Source: CAVZGO01 sp963774935
GTDB lineage: Bacteria > Chloroflexota > Anaerolineae > Anaerolineales > UBA4823
Direction of reading: 5' to 3'
NCBI GenBank assembly: GCA_963774935.1
Contig: CAVZGO010000002.1
Span: 62,001 to 126,000, forward strand
Length of the DNA stretch: 64,000 nt
The notes beneath the pieces were generated by a model. That model did no database searches. It worked only from the letters and a program-made list of their open reading frames with translations, and was not told the origin of the DNA. Below are positions 35,260 through 44,074 of this stretch, one piece after another; within the stretch, counting starts at the first letter, position 1, and the number at the start of each line of letters is the position of its first letter. The translations under genes and the position numbers were made by a program.

Positions 35260-35286
35260 CCCCCGCCCTCCACTCGAGGGCGGGGG
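35260..35286 (+). promoter_or_regulatory. Intercistronic GC hairpin between binding protein and permease genes
   Basis: Positions 35260-35270 (CCCCCGCCCTC) pair perfectly with 35276-35286 around a five-base loop. It lies 54 bases after the binding-protein stop and 55 bases before the permease ATG. There is no U run after it. Such hairpins are common behind binding-protein genes, where they protect the upstream mRNA and give more binding protein than permease. Confidence 0.6.
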
Positions 35287-35340
35287 AAGCTAAATAAACA
35301 GGATATGCAACGACGAGAGACTGCCTGAAGCAGAAAACGA

Positions 35341-36372
35341 ATGACCCGCTATATTATCCGCCGTCTTTTGCAAGCTATACCGCTATTATTAATTATTAGT
35401 ATCGTGTTATTCTTTTTAATGCAGAGCATCGGCGATCCGGTAGCTACGATGGGTGGACGCCAGGTTGTGCGCGCAGCGGATCGCGAGCGATTGAAACGGC
35501 AGCTCGGTCTGGATAAACCGATCACCACCCAATATCTCTACTGGCTGGCGGGCAACGACTGGACCAAAATTGATATGGACGGTGATGGCGTGCCCGAAAC
35601 CCCTGGCAGGCGGAAGGGTGTACTGCGTGGCGATTTCGGGAATTCTTTCGTAGAGCGCCGCCCGGTGGTCGATGTCATCGCTGACCGAGTGCCGAATACG
35701 CTGCTCTTGATGATCGTGGCGGAAATTGTGGTCATCTCCGGTTCTTTGGTGATCGGCATCTACTCAGCGCTGCACCAGTACTCCAAGATGGACAACCTGA
35801 TCACTACGGTTTCCTTTATCTTGTATTCTTTGCCTGTATTCCTGTTTGCCCTTGGATCCATATACATCTTCTCGGTTGGATTTAAAAGGTTGGGCTGGCC
35901 TTACCTTCCAGCGGTGGGTATGTACGACCCGAAGGTTGGACAGACATTCTCGCAGGTTGCCCAGCATATGGTGCTTCCGGTTGCTACGCTATCATTTATT
36001 TATTTTGCTTCCTACAGCCGTTATATTCGCAGCAGTATGTTGGATGTGATGAGCCAGGATTATGTGCGCACGGCTAAATCAAAGGGACTGCCGCGCTACA
36101 TGGTCACCTACGGTCACGCCTTGAAGAATGCTGCCCTGCCATTGGTGACCGTAATCGGCTTAGATTTACCATTCCTGCTGGGAGGCGCAATCGTTACAGA
36201 AAGTATCTTCGCCTGGCCGGGCATGGGGCGTCTTTTCTATGATCATCTCTCGCGGTCCGATACCCCGGTGGTGATGGGGATCCTGATGATGATTGCTGTT
36301 GCAGTGATTATCTTCCAGATTATTACCGATGTTACCTATGCCTGGCTGGATCCACGCATCCGCTACGACTGA
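35341..36372 (+). CDS. Opp/Dpp-type ABC transporter permease (B subunit)
   Basis: This membrane protein of 343 residues has about six transmembrane helices. It begins with the family start MTRYIIRRLLQAIPLLLIISIVLFFLMQ and the GLDKPITTQYLYWL periplasmic region, and carries the EAA-like coupling loop DYVRTAKSKGLPRYMVTYGHALKNAALP. The periplasmic loop contains an unusual Asp/Gly-rich stretch (DMDGDGVPETPG) like a calcium loop. It forms the pore with the C subunit. The gene starts after the GC hairpin; stop and next ATG are nine bases apart. Confidence 0.92.
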   Translation: MTRYIIRRLLQAIPLLLIISIVLFFLMQSIGDPVATMGGRQVVRAADRERLKRQLGLDKPITTQYLYWLAGNDWTKIDMDGDGVPETPGRRKGVLRGDFGNSFVERRPVVDVIADRVPNTLLLMIVAEIVVISGSLVIGIYSALHQYSKMDNLITTVSFILYSLPVFLFALGSIYIFSVGFKRLGWPYLPAVGMYDPKVGQTFSQVAQHMVLPVATLSFIYFASYSRYIRSSMLDVMSQDYVRTAKSKGLPRYMVTYGHALKNAALPLVTVIGLDLPFLLGGAIVTESIFAWPGMGRLFYDHLSRSDTPVVMGILMMIAVAVIIFQIITDVTYAWLDPRIRYD

Positions 36373-36380
36373 GCGCTTTC

Positions 36381-37341
36381 ATGGATATCAACGCCCCCCT
36401 GCCCTCGAATAGCATCGCCTCGCTCCCCGCGGACGAGCTGGAAGCACCACCGCTAACCATCTGGCAATTAACCTGGCGGAGATTCCGCCGCCATAAAATG
36501 GCAATGTTCGGCAGTGTGATGCTTGCGCTCTTACTGTTATATGCCATTGGAGGTGCTTTTTTATTATCCGAAGCAATTTGCAAACCAGACCGAGACAGGC
36601 ATGCGCCTTTCATCGCCATCTGCCGCGCATCCATTCGGCACTGACACGGTCGGTCGAGATATCCTGGCGCGTACGATTTATGGCGGACAGATCAGCATCC
36701 TCATCGCCATTTTTGCGATGGTGGTCGAGGTGATCGTTGGCGTCACCGTTGGCGCCCTGTCCGGGTACTATGGCGGCTGGATTGACAACTCACTCATGCG
36801 CTTCACTGAAGTAGTCTTGATCATCCCGCAAATTTTCCTGCTGCTGGTGATGGCAAAATATTTTGGTGATCAGGTGGGCAACATCACCCTGTTTGGCCGG
36901 ACCTTCAGCGGCAGCGTGGTCATCATCGTGCTGATTATTGGCTTGACGAGCTGGCCTTACCTGGCGCGCATCGTGCGCGCTCAATTCCTTTCACTGAAGG
37001 AAAATGAGTTCGTCCTGGCTGCCTTAGCCACCGGTACCCCACGCCGCCAGATCATCTTTCGGCACATTCTGCCCAACAGCATCGCCCCGATTGCAGTGGC
37101 AGCGACATTGGGTGTAGCCAATGCGATCTTGCTGGAAGCCTACATCAGCTTTCTCGGTATGGGTGTGCGCGCCCCCACGGCTACCTGGGGCAATATGCTG
37201 CAAGGAGCATACAGCTATATCGAAACAGCCTGGTGGCTGTGGTTTTTCCCGGGCGTGTTGATGGCACTCACAGTCCTGAGCATCAACTTCATTGGTGATG
37301 GACTGCGCGATGCGCTGGATCCCCGCAGCCGGGCAGTCTGA
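36381..37341 (+). CDS. Opp/Dpp-type ABC transporter permease (C subunit), frameshifted
   Basis: After correction this is about 319 residues with the usual N-terminal extension (TWRRFRRHKMAMFGSVMLALLLLYAIGGAF) and the B-domain motifs HPFGTDTVGRDILARTIYGGQISI and the coupling loop ENEFVLAALATGTPRRQIIFRHILPN. The ATTT at 36576-36579 appears to have one T too many; with ATT the frame continues as SEAIANQTETGM. The gene is intact except for that. It is the second pore subunit; stop overlaps nothing, and the first ATPase begins four bases later. Confidence 0.88.
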
Positions 37342-37345
37342 GAGA

Positions 37346-38371
37346 ATGATTATGGATCCAAGACCCAGTAACAAGCTGCTGCAGGTCGAGAATTTACGCA
37401 CCCGCTTCCACACCCCTGAAGGGACTGTGCATGCTGTAAATGGCGTCTCATTTCACGTTGATGAAGGGGAAACTCTCGCCGTCGTAGGAGAAAGCGGATG
37501 CGGTAAGACGGTCACGATGCTGACCGTGATGGGATTGATACCGATCCCACCGGGTGAGATTGCCAGCGGAAAAGCGCTCTATCTGCCGCAATCTGGTGAA
37601 AGCACCCGTGATTTACTCAGGCTGAGCGAGCAGGAGATGCTGGATATTCGCGGCAAAGAGATCGCCATGATCTTTCAAGACCCGATGACCAGCCTGAATC
37701 CGGTACTGACCATCGAGCGGCAGATGACTGAAGCGCTGAAGGTGCATTTTGGCATGGATAAAGCCGCGGCGAATTTGCGCGCCCTGGAGATGCTCGACCG
37801 GGTTGGCATTCCGGATGCCAGCCGCCGGATGCACGCTTATCCACACCAGTTTTCGGGCGGCATGCGCCAGCGCGTGATGATTGCCATGGCGCTGACCTGC
37901 GTGCCGAATTTGCTGATCGCTGACGAACCTACCACCGCGCTGGATGTCACCATCCAATCTCAAATATTAGAGCTGGTGATCAACCTGCGCCAGCAGCTCA
38001 ACATGGCAATGATCTGGATCACCCATGATCTGGGGGTAGTCGCTAGTCTGGCGGAGCGGGTGATCGTCATGTATGCTGGCTTTATCGTTGAGGAGGCACG
38101 CGTAACCGAGCTGTACGACTCACCGCGCCACCCCTATACCGTGGCTTTACTGCAAGCCCTGCCGCGCGTCGACCACGATCGGCATGAGCGGTTGAAATCG
38201 ATCCCTGGAGCGCCGCCCAACTTGCTGGTCGAGCCGCATGGCTGTCCATTTGCGCCGCGTTGTGAATATGCCTACGAACGCTGCCGGCTCGAGAATCCCA
38301 GCCTGATCCCTGTCACCGCCAACCACCAGGTTGCCTGCTGGGTAGACCTTTCCACCGGGAGACCACGATGA
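37346..38371 (+). CDS. Opp/Dpp-type ABC transporter ATPase (D subunit)
   Basis: This cytoplasmic ATPase has 341 residues. Walker A is GESGCGKT, the Q-loop MIFQDPMTSLNPVL, signature FSGGMRQRV, Walker B LLIADEPTTALD and H-loop WITHDLGVV. The C-terminal oligopeptide-transporter region has the CPFAPRCEYAYERC cluster, four cysteines that in homologues may hold an Fe-S centre. ATG at 37346 is four bases after the permease stop. It pairs with the F subunit whose start overlaps it by four bases. Confidence 0.93.
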   Translation: MIMDPRPSNKLLQVENLRTRFHTPEGTVHAVNGVSFHVDEGETLAVVGESGCGKTVTMLTVMGLIPIPPGEIASGKALYLPQSGESTRDLLRLSEQEMLDIRGKEIAMIFQDPMTSLNPVLTIERQMTEALKVHFGMDKAAANLRALEMLDRVGIPDASRRMHAYPHQFSGGMRQRVMIAMALTCVPNLLIADEPTTALDVTIQSQILELVINLRQQLNMAMIWITHDLGVVASLAERVIVMYAGFIVEEARVTELYDSPRHPYTVALLQALPRVDHDRHERLKSIPGAPPNLLVEPHGCPFAPRCEYAYERCRLENPSLIPVTANHQVACWVDLSTGRPR

Positions 38372-39369
38372 TCGAGGGTGGCAATCCCGTGGTCGGTGAT
38401 CAGGCCCTGGTCCAGGTACGAAACCTGGTGAAGCATTTCCCGATTATGAAGGGTCTCGTCTTCGATCGCCAGGTTGGTGCAGTGCACGCGGTGGATGGTA
38501 TTTCATTCGATATATCAGCCGGCGAAACATTCGGCATGGTGGGCGAGAGCGGCTGCGGAAAGACAACCGCCGGGCGCACCATCCTGGGTTTGTATCCCTC
38601 CACAGCAGGAACCGTCACCATTGGCGGTATAACCATGCAAACTGCCAGCCAGGATGAGATCAGGCAGGTTCGCCGTATGGCGACAATAATCTTCCAGGAT
38701 CCTTTTGCCTCGTTAAATCCGCGCTGGACAGTCAATTCGATCGTCAGCGAGCCAATTCGGGTGAACAAATTGATCCAGGACTCCAAGAAGATCACCGAGC
38801 GGGTGATTGAGCTGTCGGTGCTGGTGGGCATCAGCAGCCGCATGGTGAACCGCTTCCCGCACGAATTTTCAGGCGGGCAGCGCCAGCGCATCGGGATTGC
38901 GCGAGCCCTGGCTTCCAACCCCCAATTTATCGTCTGCGACGAGCCTATCTCAGCCCTGGATGTCTCGATCCAGGCACAGGTAGTCAACCTGCTGGAAGAC
39001 CTGCAGGATCAATTCAACCTGACTTACCTGTTCATCGCCCATGATCTCAGCATGGTGCGCCACATTTGCGACCGCGTGGCGGTCATGTACCTGGGGGTGA
39101 TCGTTGAGCTGGCGAACCGTGATGAACTTTACGCAAATCCACGCCACCCTTACAGCGAGGCGCTGCTCTCGGCTGTGCCGATCCCTGATCCACACAAACT
39201 CCGCAAGCGCATTATTCTCAGCGGTGACGTGCCCAGTCCGATTAACCCGCCATCGGGCTGTCGCTTCCACCCACGCTGCCCGATCGCGATGAGCATCTGC
39301 AGCGAGCAGACCCCGAAGTGGCGCGAAATTTCGCCCGCCCACTGGGCTGCCTGCCACGCGATCGAGTAA
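38368..39369 (+). CDS. Opp/Dpp-type ABC transporter ATPase (F subunit)
   Basis: This second ATPase of 333 residues has Walker A GESGCGKTTAG, Q-loop IIFQDPFASLNPRW, signature FSGGQRQRIGIARAL, Walker B FIVCDEPISALDVS, H-loop FIAHDLSMV and the C-terminal CRFHPRCPIAMSIC region. ATG overlaps the stop of the D subunit gene. It completes a five-gene importer. A long hairpin follows the stop. Confidence 0.93.
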   Translation: MIEGGNPVVGDQALVQVRNLVKHFPIMKGLVFDRQVGAVHAVDGISFDISAGETFGMVGESGCGKTTAGRTILGLYPSTAGTVTIGGITMQTASQDEIRQVRRMATIIFQDPFASLNPRWTVNSIVSEPIRVNKLIQDSKKITERVIELSVLVGISSRMVNRFPHEFSGGQRQRIGIARALASNPQFIVCDEPISALDVSIQAQVVNLLEDLQDQFNLTYLFIAHDLSMVRHICDRVAVMYLGVIVELANRDELYANPRHPYSEALLSAVPIPDPHKLRKRIILSGDVPSPINPPSGCRFHPRCPIAMSICSEQTPKWREISPAHWAACHAIE

Positions 39370-39381
39370 TGACTGTTCGTA

Positions 39382-39422
39382 TAGAATCAACAAGGGCAGC
39401 TTCGCTGCCCTTGTTGATTCTA
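39382..39422. terminator. Long hairpin between convergent oppF-like and ettA genes
   Basis: TAGAATCAACAAGGGCAGC at 39382-39400 pairs perfectly over 19 bases with 39404-39422, around the loop TTC. It sits between two convergent genes, 13 bases after one stop and 17 before the other. No T run follows on either strand, so an intrinsic terminator would be atypical; it may be a bidirectional 3' end barrier. Confidence 0.75.
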
Positions 39423-39439
39423 GGTTGCGAGAGAAAAAA

Positions 39440-41113
39440 TCAGCGTGTGAGCGACCGGTATTTGATGCGGTGCGGCTGATCTGCAGCGACGCCCAGGCGC
39501 CTGCGCCGGTCAGCTTCGTAGTCCGACCAGTTGCCCTCAAACCAGGTCACCTGGCTCTCGCCCTCAAACGCCAGGATATGCGTCGCCACACGATCCAGAT
39601 ACCAGCGGTCGTGAGATACCACCACGGCGCAGCCGGCAAAGCTTTCTACAGCTTCTTCCAGGGCGCGCAGGGTATTGACATCCAGGTCGTTGGTCGGCTC
39701 ATCCAGCAGGATGGTGTTAGCGCCGCTTTTCAAGATTTTCGCCAGGTGCACGCGGTTGCGCTCGCCGCCGGATAAGTTACCGACTTTTTTCTGCTGGTCA
39801 GAACCTAAAAAGTTGAACGAGGCAACAAAAGCCCGGCTGTTTCGCTTTCTACCGCCCATCTCCAGCAGCTCCTCCCCAGCGCTGATCTCTTCCCATACCG
39901 TCTTTTCACCGTCCAGGGTCTCCCGGCTCTGGTCTACGTAAGACAGCTTTACCGTCTCTCCGATGCGCACGCTGCCCTTATCGGGCTTTTCCTGCCCGGT
40001 GATCAGGCGCAGCAGGGTGGTCTTGCCAGCGCCGTTCGGACCGATGACGCCTACAATGCTGCCAGGCGGGATGCTCAGATCAAGGTTTTCAATCAACAAC
40101 CGATCTCCATAGCCTTTGGAGAGGTTCTTGAATTCGATGACGATATCTCCCAGGCGTGGACCCGGCGGGATATAAATCTCCAGGTCTTCGCGGCGTTTTT
40201 CCGTCTCCTGGCTGAGCAAGTTTTCATATGCGGTGTAACGCGCCTTGCCCTTCGCCTGGCGTGCACACGGTGACATGTGAATCCACTCCAGCTCGCGCTG
40301 CAGCGTCTGGATGCGTTTGCCCTCCGACTTTTCTTCCTTCCTCAAGCGTTCTTCCTTTTGCGCCAGCCAGGATGAATAGTTGCCGCGCCAGGGGATGCCA
40401 TAACCGCGGTCTAATTCCAGAATCCACTCAGCGACATTATCCAGGAAATAACGGTCGTGCGTGACCGCGATGACGCTACCTTCGTATTGCTGCAGATGGT
40501 GCTCCAGCCATGCCACCGATTCAGCATCCAGGTGGTTCGTGGGCTCGTCCAGCAGCAGGATATCCGGTCGGGTGAGCAGCAAGCGAGTGAGCGCTACCCG
40601 GCGGCGCTCGCCGCCCGAGAGCACTTTCACAGGCGTTTCAGGCGGCGGGCAGCGCAGGGCATCCATCGCCAGCTCCAGGCGGCTGTCCAGGTTCCAGGCG
40701 TCTGCGTGGTCGAGTGCTTCCTGCAGGCGGCTTTGCTCGGCGATCAGCGCCTCGAAATCGGCATCCGGATCGGCGAACTTCTCGTTGACAGCATCGAATC
40801 GCTGCAGCATCTCGATAATTGGCTGGACTGCCTCTTCGACCACCTGGCGGACGGTCTTATCAGCATCTAGCTGCGGCTCCTGATCAAGCATGCCGACGGT
40901 GTAGCCTTTGGATACGGTGAATTCACCGATAAAACCGTCGTCTTTGCCTGCCATAATGCGCAGCAAGGTGCTTTTACCAGAGCCATTCAGCCCCAGCACA
41001 CCGATCTTGGCACCATAGTAAAAACCCAGCGAGATATCCCGTAAAACCTGGTGGTTGGGTGGATAAATGCGCCCCACCCGGATCATGGACATGATGACTT
41101 GTTGTTCAGGCAT
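39440..41113 (-). CDS. ettA: Energy-dependent translational throttle protein EttA (ABC-F)
   Basis: This ribosome-binding ATPase has two ABC domains and no membrane part, 557 residues. Domain 1 has Walker A LNGSGKSTLLRIMAGKD and signature LSGGERRRVAL; domain 2 has GPNGAGKTTLLRLITG and LSGGERNRVHLAKIL. Both Walker B segments read LLDEPTNHLD and LLDEPTNDLD. The linker has the EttA-typical arm (ELEWIHMSPCARQAKGKARYTAYENLL, here near residues 265-295). In E. coli EttA gates the 70S complex according to ATP/ADP. It is convergent with the importer. Confidence 0.95.
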   Translation of the reverse strand: MPEQQVIMSMIRVGRIYPPNHQVLRDISLGFYYGAKIGVLGLNGSGKSTLLRIMAGKDDGFIGEFTVSKGYTVGMLDQEPQLDADKTVRQVVEEAVQPIIEMLQRFDAVNEKFADPDADFEALIAEQSRLQEALDHADAWNLDSRLELAMDALRCPPPETPVKVLSGGERRRVALTRLLLTRPDILLLDEPTNHLDAESVAWLEHHLQQYEGSVIAVTHDRYFLDNVAEWILELDRGYGIPWRGNYSSWLAQKEERLRKEEKSEGKRIQTLQRELEWIHMSPCARQAKGKARYTAYENLLSQETEKRREDLEIYIPPGPRLGDIVIEFKNLSKGYGDRLLIENLDLSIPPGSIVGVIGPNGAGKTTLLRLITGQEKPDKGSVRIGETVKLSYVDQSRETLDGEKTVWEEISAGEELLEMGGRKRNSRAFVASFNFLGSDQQKKVGNLSGGERNRVHLAKILKSGANTILLDEPTNDLDVNTLRALEEAVESFAGCAVVVSHDRWYLDRVATHILAFEGESQVTWFEGNWSDYEADRRRRLGVAADQPHRIKYRSLTR

Positions 41114-41190
41114 TAGAAATCCAGTCTATGTGATAATCAATCTAAAGGATCGTTGTTACGGTCTGTATTATACGTGAGATTTGCGGGGAA

Positions 41191-41991
41191 TTAATCTTCC
41201 TCACGGGGAGCTGTCAGCGTTTTAACCACCAGGATAGCCAGGAACGAAATCACCAGCAAAATGGCGGATAAGGTCACTGCCATGCCGATATCTACTTCGA
41301 AGCCCAGGTAGATGGCGGTGGGCATCGTCTGCGTGCGACCGGGAAAGTTGCCGGCAAAGATGATCGTCGCGCCAAACTCGCCCAGCGCCCGCGCCCAGGC
41401 TAAAACTGCGCCGCTGATCAAGGCAATTTTCGTCAACGGCAGGACGATAAAGCGAAAAGCTTGCCACGACCCGGCGCCATCCAGCTGAGCAGCCTGTGCA
41501 ATCTCATCATCAATATTCGCGAAGCCCAGCGCGGCTGTGCGCACAAAGAATGGCGCTGAGATGAAGACCTGCGCCAGGACAACCGCAAACTGCGTAAAGG
41601 CAACCTGGATGCCGATGCTCTCCAGCCAGCCGCCCACCAGTCCTCGCCGTCCAAAAGTGATCAATAATGCCACGCCAGCTACGGAGGGCGGCAGCACCAT
41701 CGGCAGATCGATCAAGGTATCCACAAAGCGTTTCAGGCGGAATTGTTGGTGCGCCATCACATACGCCAGCGGCACGCCCAGCAGGATCGTCACACCGAGG
41801 CTGATGAAGGTGGTGCGCAGGCTGATCCAGATTGCCTGCTGGACGTTCTCCTTGGCAAGATTGGTGAGTAAGTCTGCCGGAGTTGTGCGCGTCAGCAAAA
41901 GCAATATAGGCACAAAGAAAAGCAGCAGCAGCGGCAGTGCTGCCAGCCGCCAGGCGATTTGTGACCAGCGCTCCGATGTTTGATATCTCAT
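41191..41991 (-). CDS. modB: Molybdate/tungstate ABC transporter permease
   Basis: This protein of 266 residues has five or six transmembrane helices. Family motifs are TSLRTTFISLGVTILLGVPLAYVMA, IDLPMVLPPSVAGVALLITFGRRG and the coupling loop DDEIAQAAQLDGAGSWQAFRFIVLPL with GALLAWARALGEFGATIIFAGNFPGRTQTMP (region near residues 180-215). It works with the ModA-like protein encoded upstream on the same strand. No ATPase (ModC) gene is next to it in this window; EttA follows instead. Confidence 0.92.
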   Translation of the reverse strand: MRYQTSERWSQIAWRLAALPLLLLFFVPILLLLTRTTPADLLTNLAKENVQQAIWISLRTTFISLGVTILLGVPLAYVMAHQQFRLKRFVDTLIDLPMVLPPSVAGVALLITFGRRGLVGGWLESIGIQVAFTQFAVVLAQVFISAPFFVRTAALGFANIDDEIAQAAQLDGAGSWQAFRFIVLPLTKIALISGAVLAWARALGEFGATIIFAGNFPGRTQTMPTAIYLGFEVDIGMAVTLSAILLVISFLAILVVKTLTAPREED

Positions 41992-42042
41992 GAAAGCCTT
42001 TCAAGTGGACGACCCAACATGTTGTTCCAGGATAGCAGCAGA

Positions 42043-42940
42043 CTAAGGAGCAGGAGAAAAGCCGAATTTCGCCAGGATCGCCTGCCCCTGGGGAGAGAGC
42101 ACAAAATCGATCCAGGCACTCGCCTGCAGCGGATAAAGGCTGTCGGATATCATTATGATGGGGTATTGAGCCTTTACATTCAAATGTGCGGGTATTTCCA
42201 GGACTCCGATATGCTCCACGCTGGCGCTGCTGGCATCACTGGCATAGACAATCCCACCATCGGCTTCACCCAGGCGCACTTTTGCCAGGACTGCTTTGAC
42301 GTTGTCTTCATACGACACGACATTTTCCAGGACAGCATCTGCGAATCCCGGTGGAAAATCAGCATCCCGATCCGCTTCTGGATGAACTCCAGCGAGTACT
42401 GACCAACCGGAACTTCGTTAGCAGCCAGCACCAGGCGCAAACCAGGCTTTGCCAGGTCCTGCAGACGCTGGATTTCTCCTGGATTATCCCTGGAACAATC
42501 AAGACCAGCCGGTTGGTAGCGAAAACCCGGTCGGTTCCATCCGCTGCTCTATCGCCATCGACGATATTCTGCACCTGCGCCATATTCGCGCTGGCAAACA
42601 CGTCCGCCGGAGCGCCCTGAATGAGCTGCTGCGCCAGTGCCTGCGATCCGGCGAAATTAAACATTACCTCAACACCAGGATGAGCGCTCTCGAATATCCT
42701 TCCCATTTCATTAAAAGGTTCTGCTAATGAAGCTGCAGCAAAAACTTGCAAGGTGATCGCTTCCTCACCCACTGAGGATGCGATTGGAGAAGCAGCCGAC
42801 CCGGAAATATCCGTGCTGGGCGGGTTGGAGGCTGCCTGGCATGCACTCAGCAGCAGGCGACTGCCAGTAAGCAGAAAAAATCCTTCCGAATACGAACGGC
42901 TATACGAACACACCTGCGTTTGCAAGACAGAAATCGACAT
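42043..42940 (-). CDS. modA: Molybdate/tungstate-binding lipoprotein ModA, at least two frameshifts
   Basis: This is a periplasmic/extracytoplasmic oxyanion-binding protein. Body motifs are LQVFAAASLAEPFNEMG, FNFAGSQALAQQLIQGAPADVFASA, FATNRLVLIVPG, LGEADGGIVYASDA and a C-terminal SPQGQAILAKFGF. The frame breaks at about 42487, where GGGAT should be GGGAAT, and at about 42376, where AA should be AAA. With both corrected the order is intact. The signal region has a lipobox LLSAC, but the leader also reads better with another missing base near 42855, so the start is uncertain. Two or three small indels in one gene make sequence error most likely. Confidence 0.82.
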
Positions 42941-42943
42941 AAG

Positions 42944-44074
42944 CTATGTTTGTAAGGTGCCAGCAACGATGAGCTTTTCGATCTCAACCGCGATACCCGG
43001 GCTGACCCCCGGAATGCTTTGCAGACCCTTTTGCCCCATGCTGCGGTAGAACAAGCCGATCTCCTCCTCCATATCATCGACCGCCCAGGCAGCTTTGCGA
43101 TAAGCCCAGATGCGTCCCTGGGTGGCGTTATCCAATTCAAGCGAGTAGGTCCGGTCTGCCAGGTGCTCAGCAATACGCTTGTTCAGCGCCCGTTTCTCAC
43201 CGGGAACCACCGGGCGAGCCTGGCGGTCGCGAATGCCATAACGCTCACACAGCTCGCGTATGCGCCGGGCAATGTCCATCCACGGGTAATGCAGGGGCGC
43301 GTAGCTGCCAGGTGGATAAAGTTGCTGATATTGAGCCAGCAACTCTGGAAAACGCTGCTGCAGCATGGTAAAGAAATAGTCGCGCTGCTGGTCTGCCAGG
43401 GTCAGGCTGGAGGCAAGCACGAACTGTCCGCCATGATCCGCAGTCCAGCGCACCACGTTTTCCAGGTTGGCGTGGTCGTCGCACAGCCCAGGCAGGATGG
43501 GCATCATGCAGATTCCGGTCGGGATGCCGGCATCTGCCAGCTTGCGCATGGCGAGGAAGCGCTTTTCGGCTGCTGGCGCCAGGTGCTCCATCTGGCAGAC
43601 GCGCTCGTAGTTTGCCGATCCGGGCGCGCTGATGATCGAGAATGCCACCACAGCGCGCGCCCGCGCGTGGATCGCCTGGATCAGCTCCAAGTCGCGCAGC
43701 ACCAGGGGAGAGCGCTCTAAAATGAAGACCGGGAAGCCCAATTCGAGACACACTTCCAGCATCTTGCGAGAAATCTGGAATTTGCGCTCGGCAGGCTGGT
43801 AATCGCCAGTGAAAATAGGGTCGAGCGGAGCTTTCACAAGAGCGCGGCGCAGCAGCTCGGGGGCATTTTCTTTTACCTTGATGGTATACGCAAAATCCAG
43901 CGGGTCATCATAGGGAGAATATTTGCTCTCGCGGCAATAGCAAAATTCACAGCCATGCTGGCAGCCGATGTACGGATAGGCGCTGTAGCGCGTCCAGAAC
44001 CAGTGGTCAGCGCGCTTACCTTTATTCAATACATGCTTGGGTTGGTATGGCTGAAAAACAGCCCGGCGGGTCAT
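42944..44074 (-). CDS. SPL-like radical SAM protein
   Basis: This protein of 376 residues has a radical SAM core with the 4Fe-4S motif CQHGCEFCYC near residue 38. The surrounding sequence (NKGKRADHWFWTRYSAYPYIGC, GDYQPAERKFQISRKMLE, ERSPLVLRDLELI) matches the Rv2578c/SPL-related family, distant relatives of spore photoproduct lyase. The C-terminus ends with a helix-hairpin-helix-like stretch (LQSIPGVSPGIAVEIEKLI). It lies upstream of the AlkD-like gene on the same strand, with four bases of overlap, suggesting a nucleic-acid repair pairing, but the reaction is unproven. Confidence 0.85.
   Translation of the reverse strand: MTRRAVFQPYQPKHVLNKGKRADHWFWTRYSAYPYIGCQHGCEFCYCRESKYSPYDDPLDFAYTIKVKENAPELLRRALVKAPLDPIFTGDYQPAERKFQISRKMLEVCLELGFPVFILERSPLVLRDLELIQAIHARARAVVAFSIISAPGSANYERVCQMEHLAPAAEKRFLAMRKLADAGIPTGICMMPILPGLCDDHANLENVVRWTADHGGQFVLASSLTLADQQRDYFFTMLQQRFPELLAQYQQLYPPGSYAPLHYPWMDIARRIRELCERYGIRDRQARPVVPGEKRALNKRIAEHLADRTYSLELDNATQGRIWAYRKAAWAVDDMEEEIGLFYRSMGQKGLQSIPGVSPGIAVEIEKLIVAGTLQT

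Noticed and set aside
39382..39422. Attachment site or IS end at the 19-bp inverted repeat
   Set aside because: Only a three-base loop separates the arms and it sits between convergent stops, so a transcription 3'-end hairpin is simpler.
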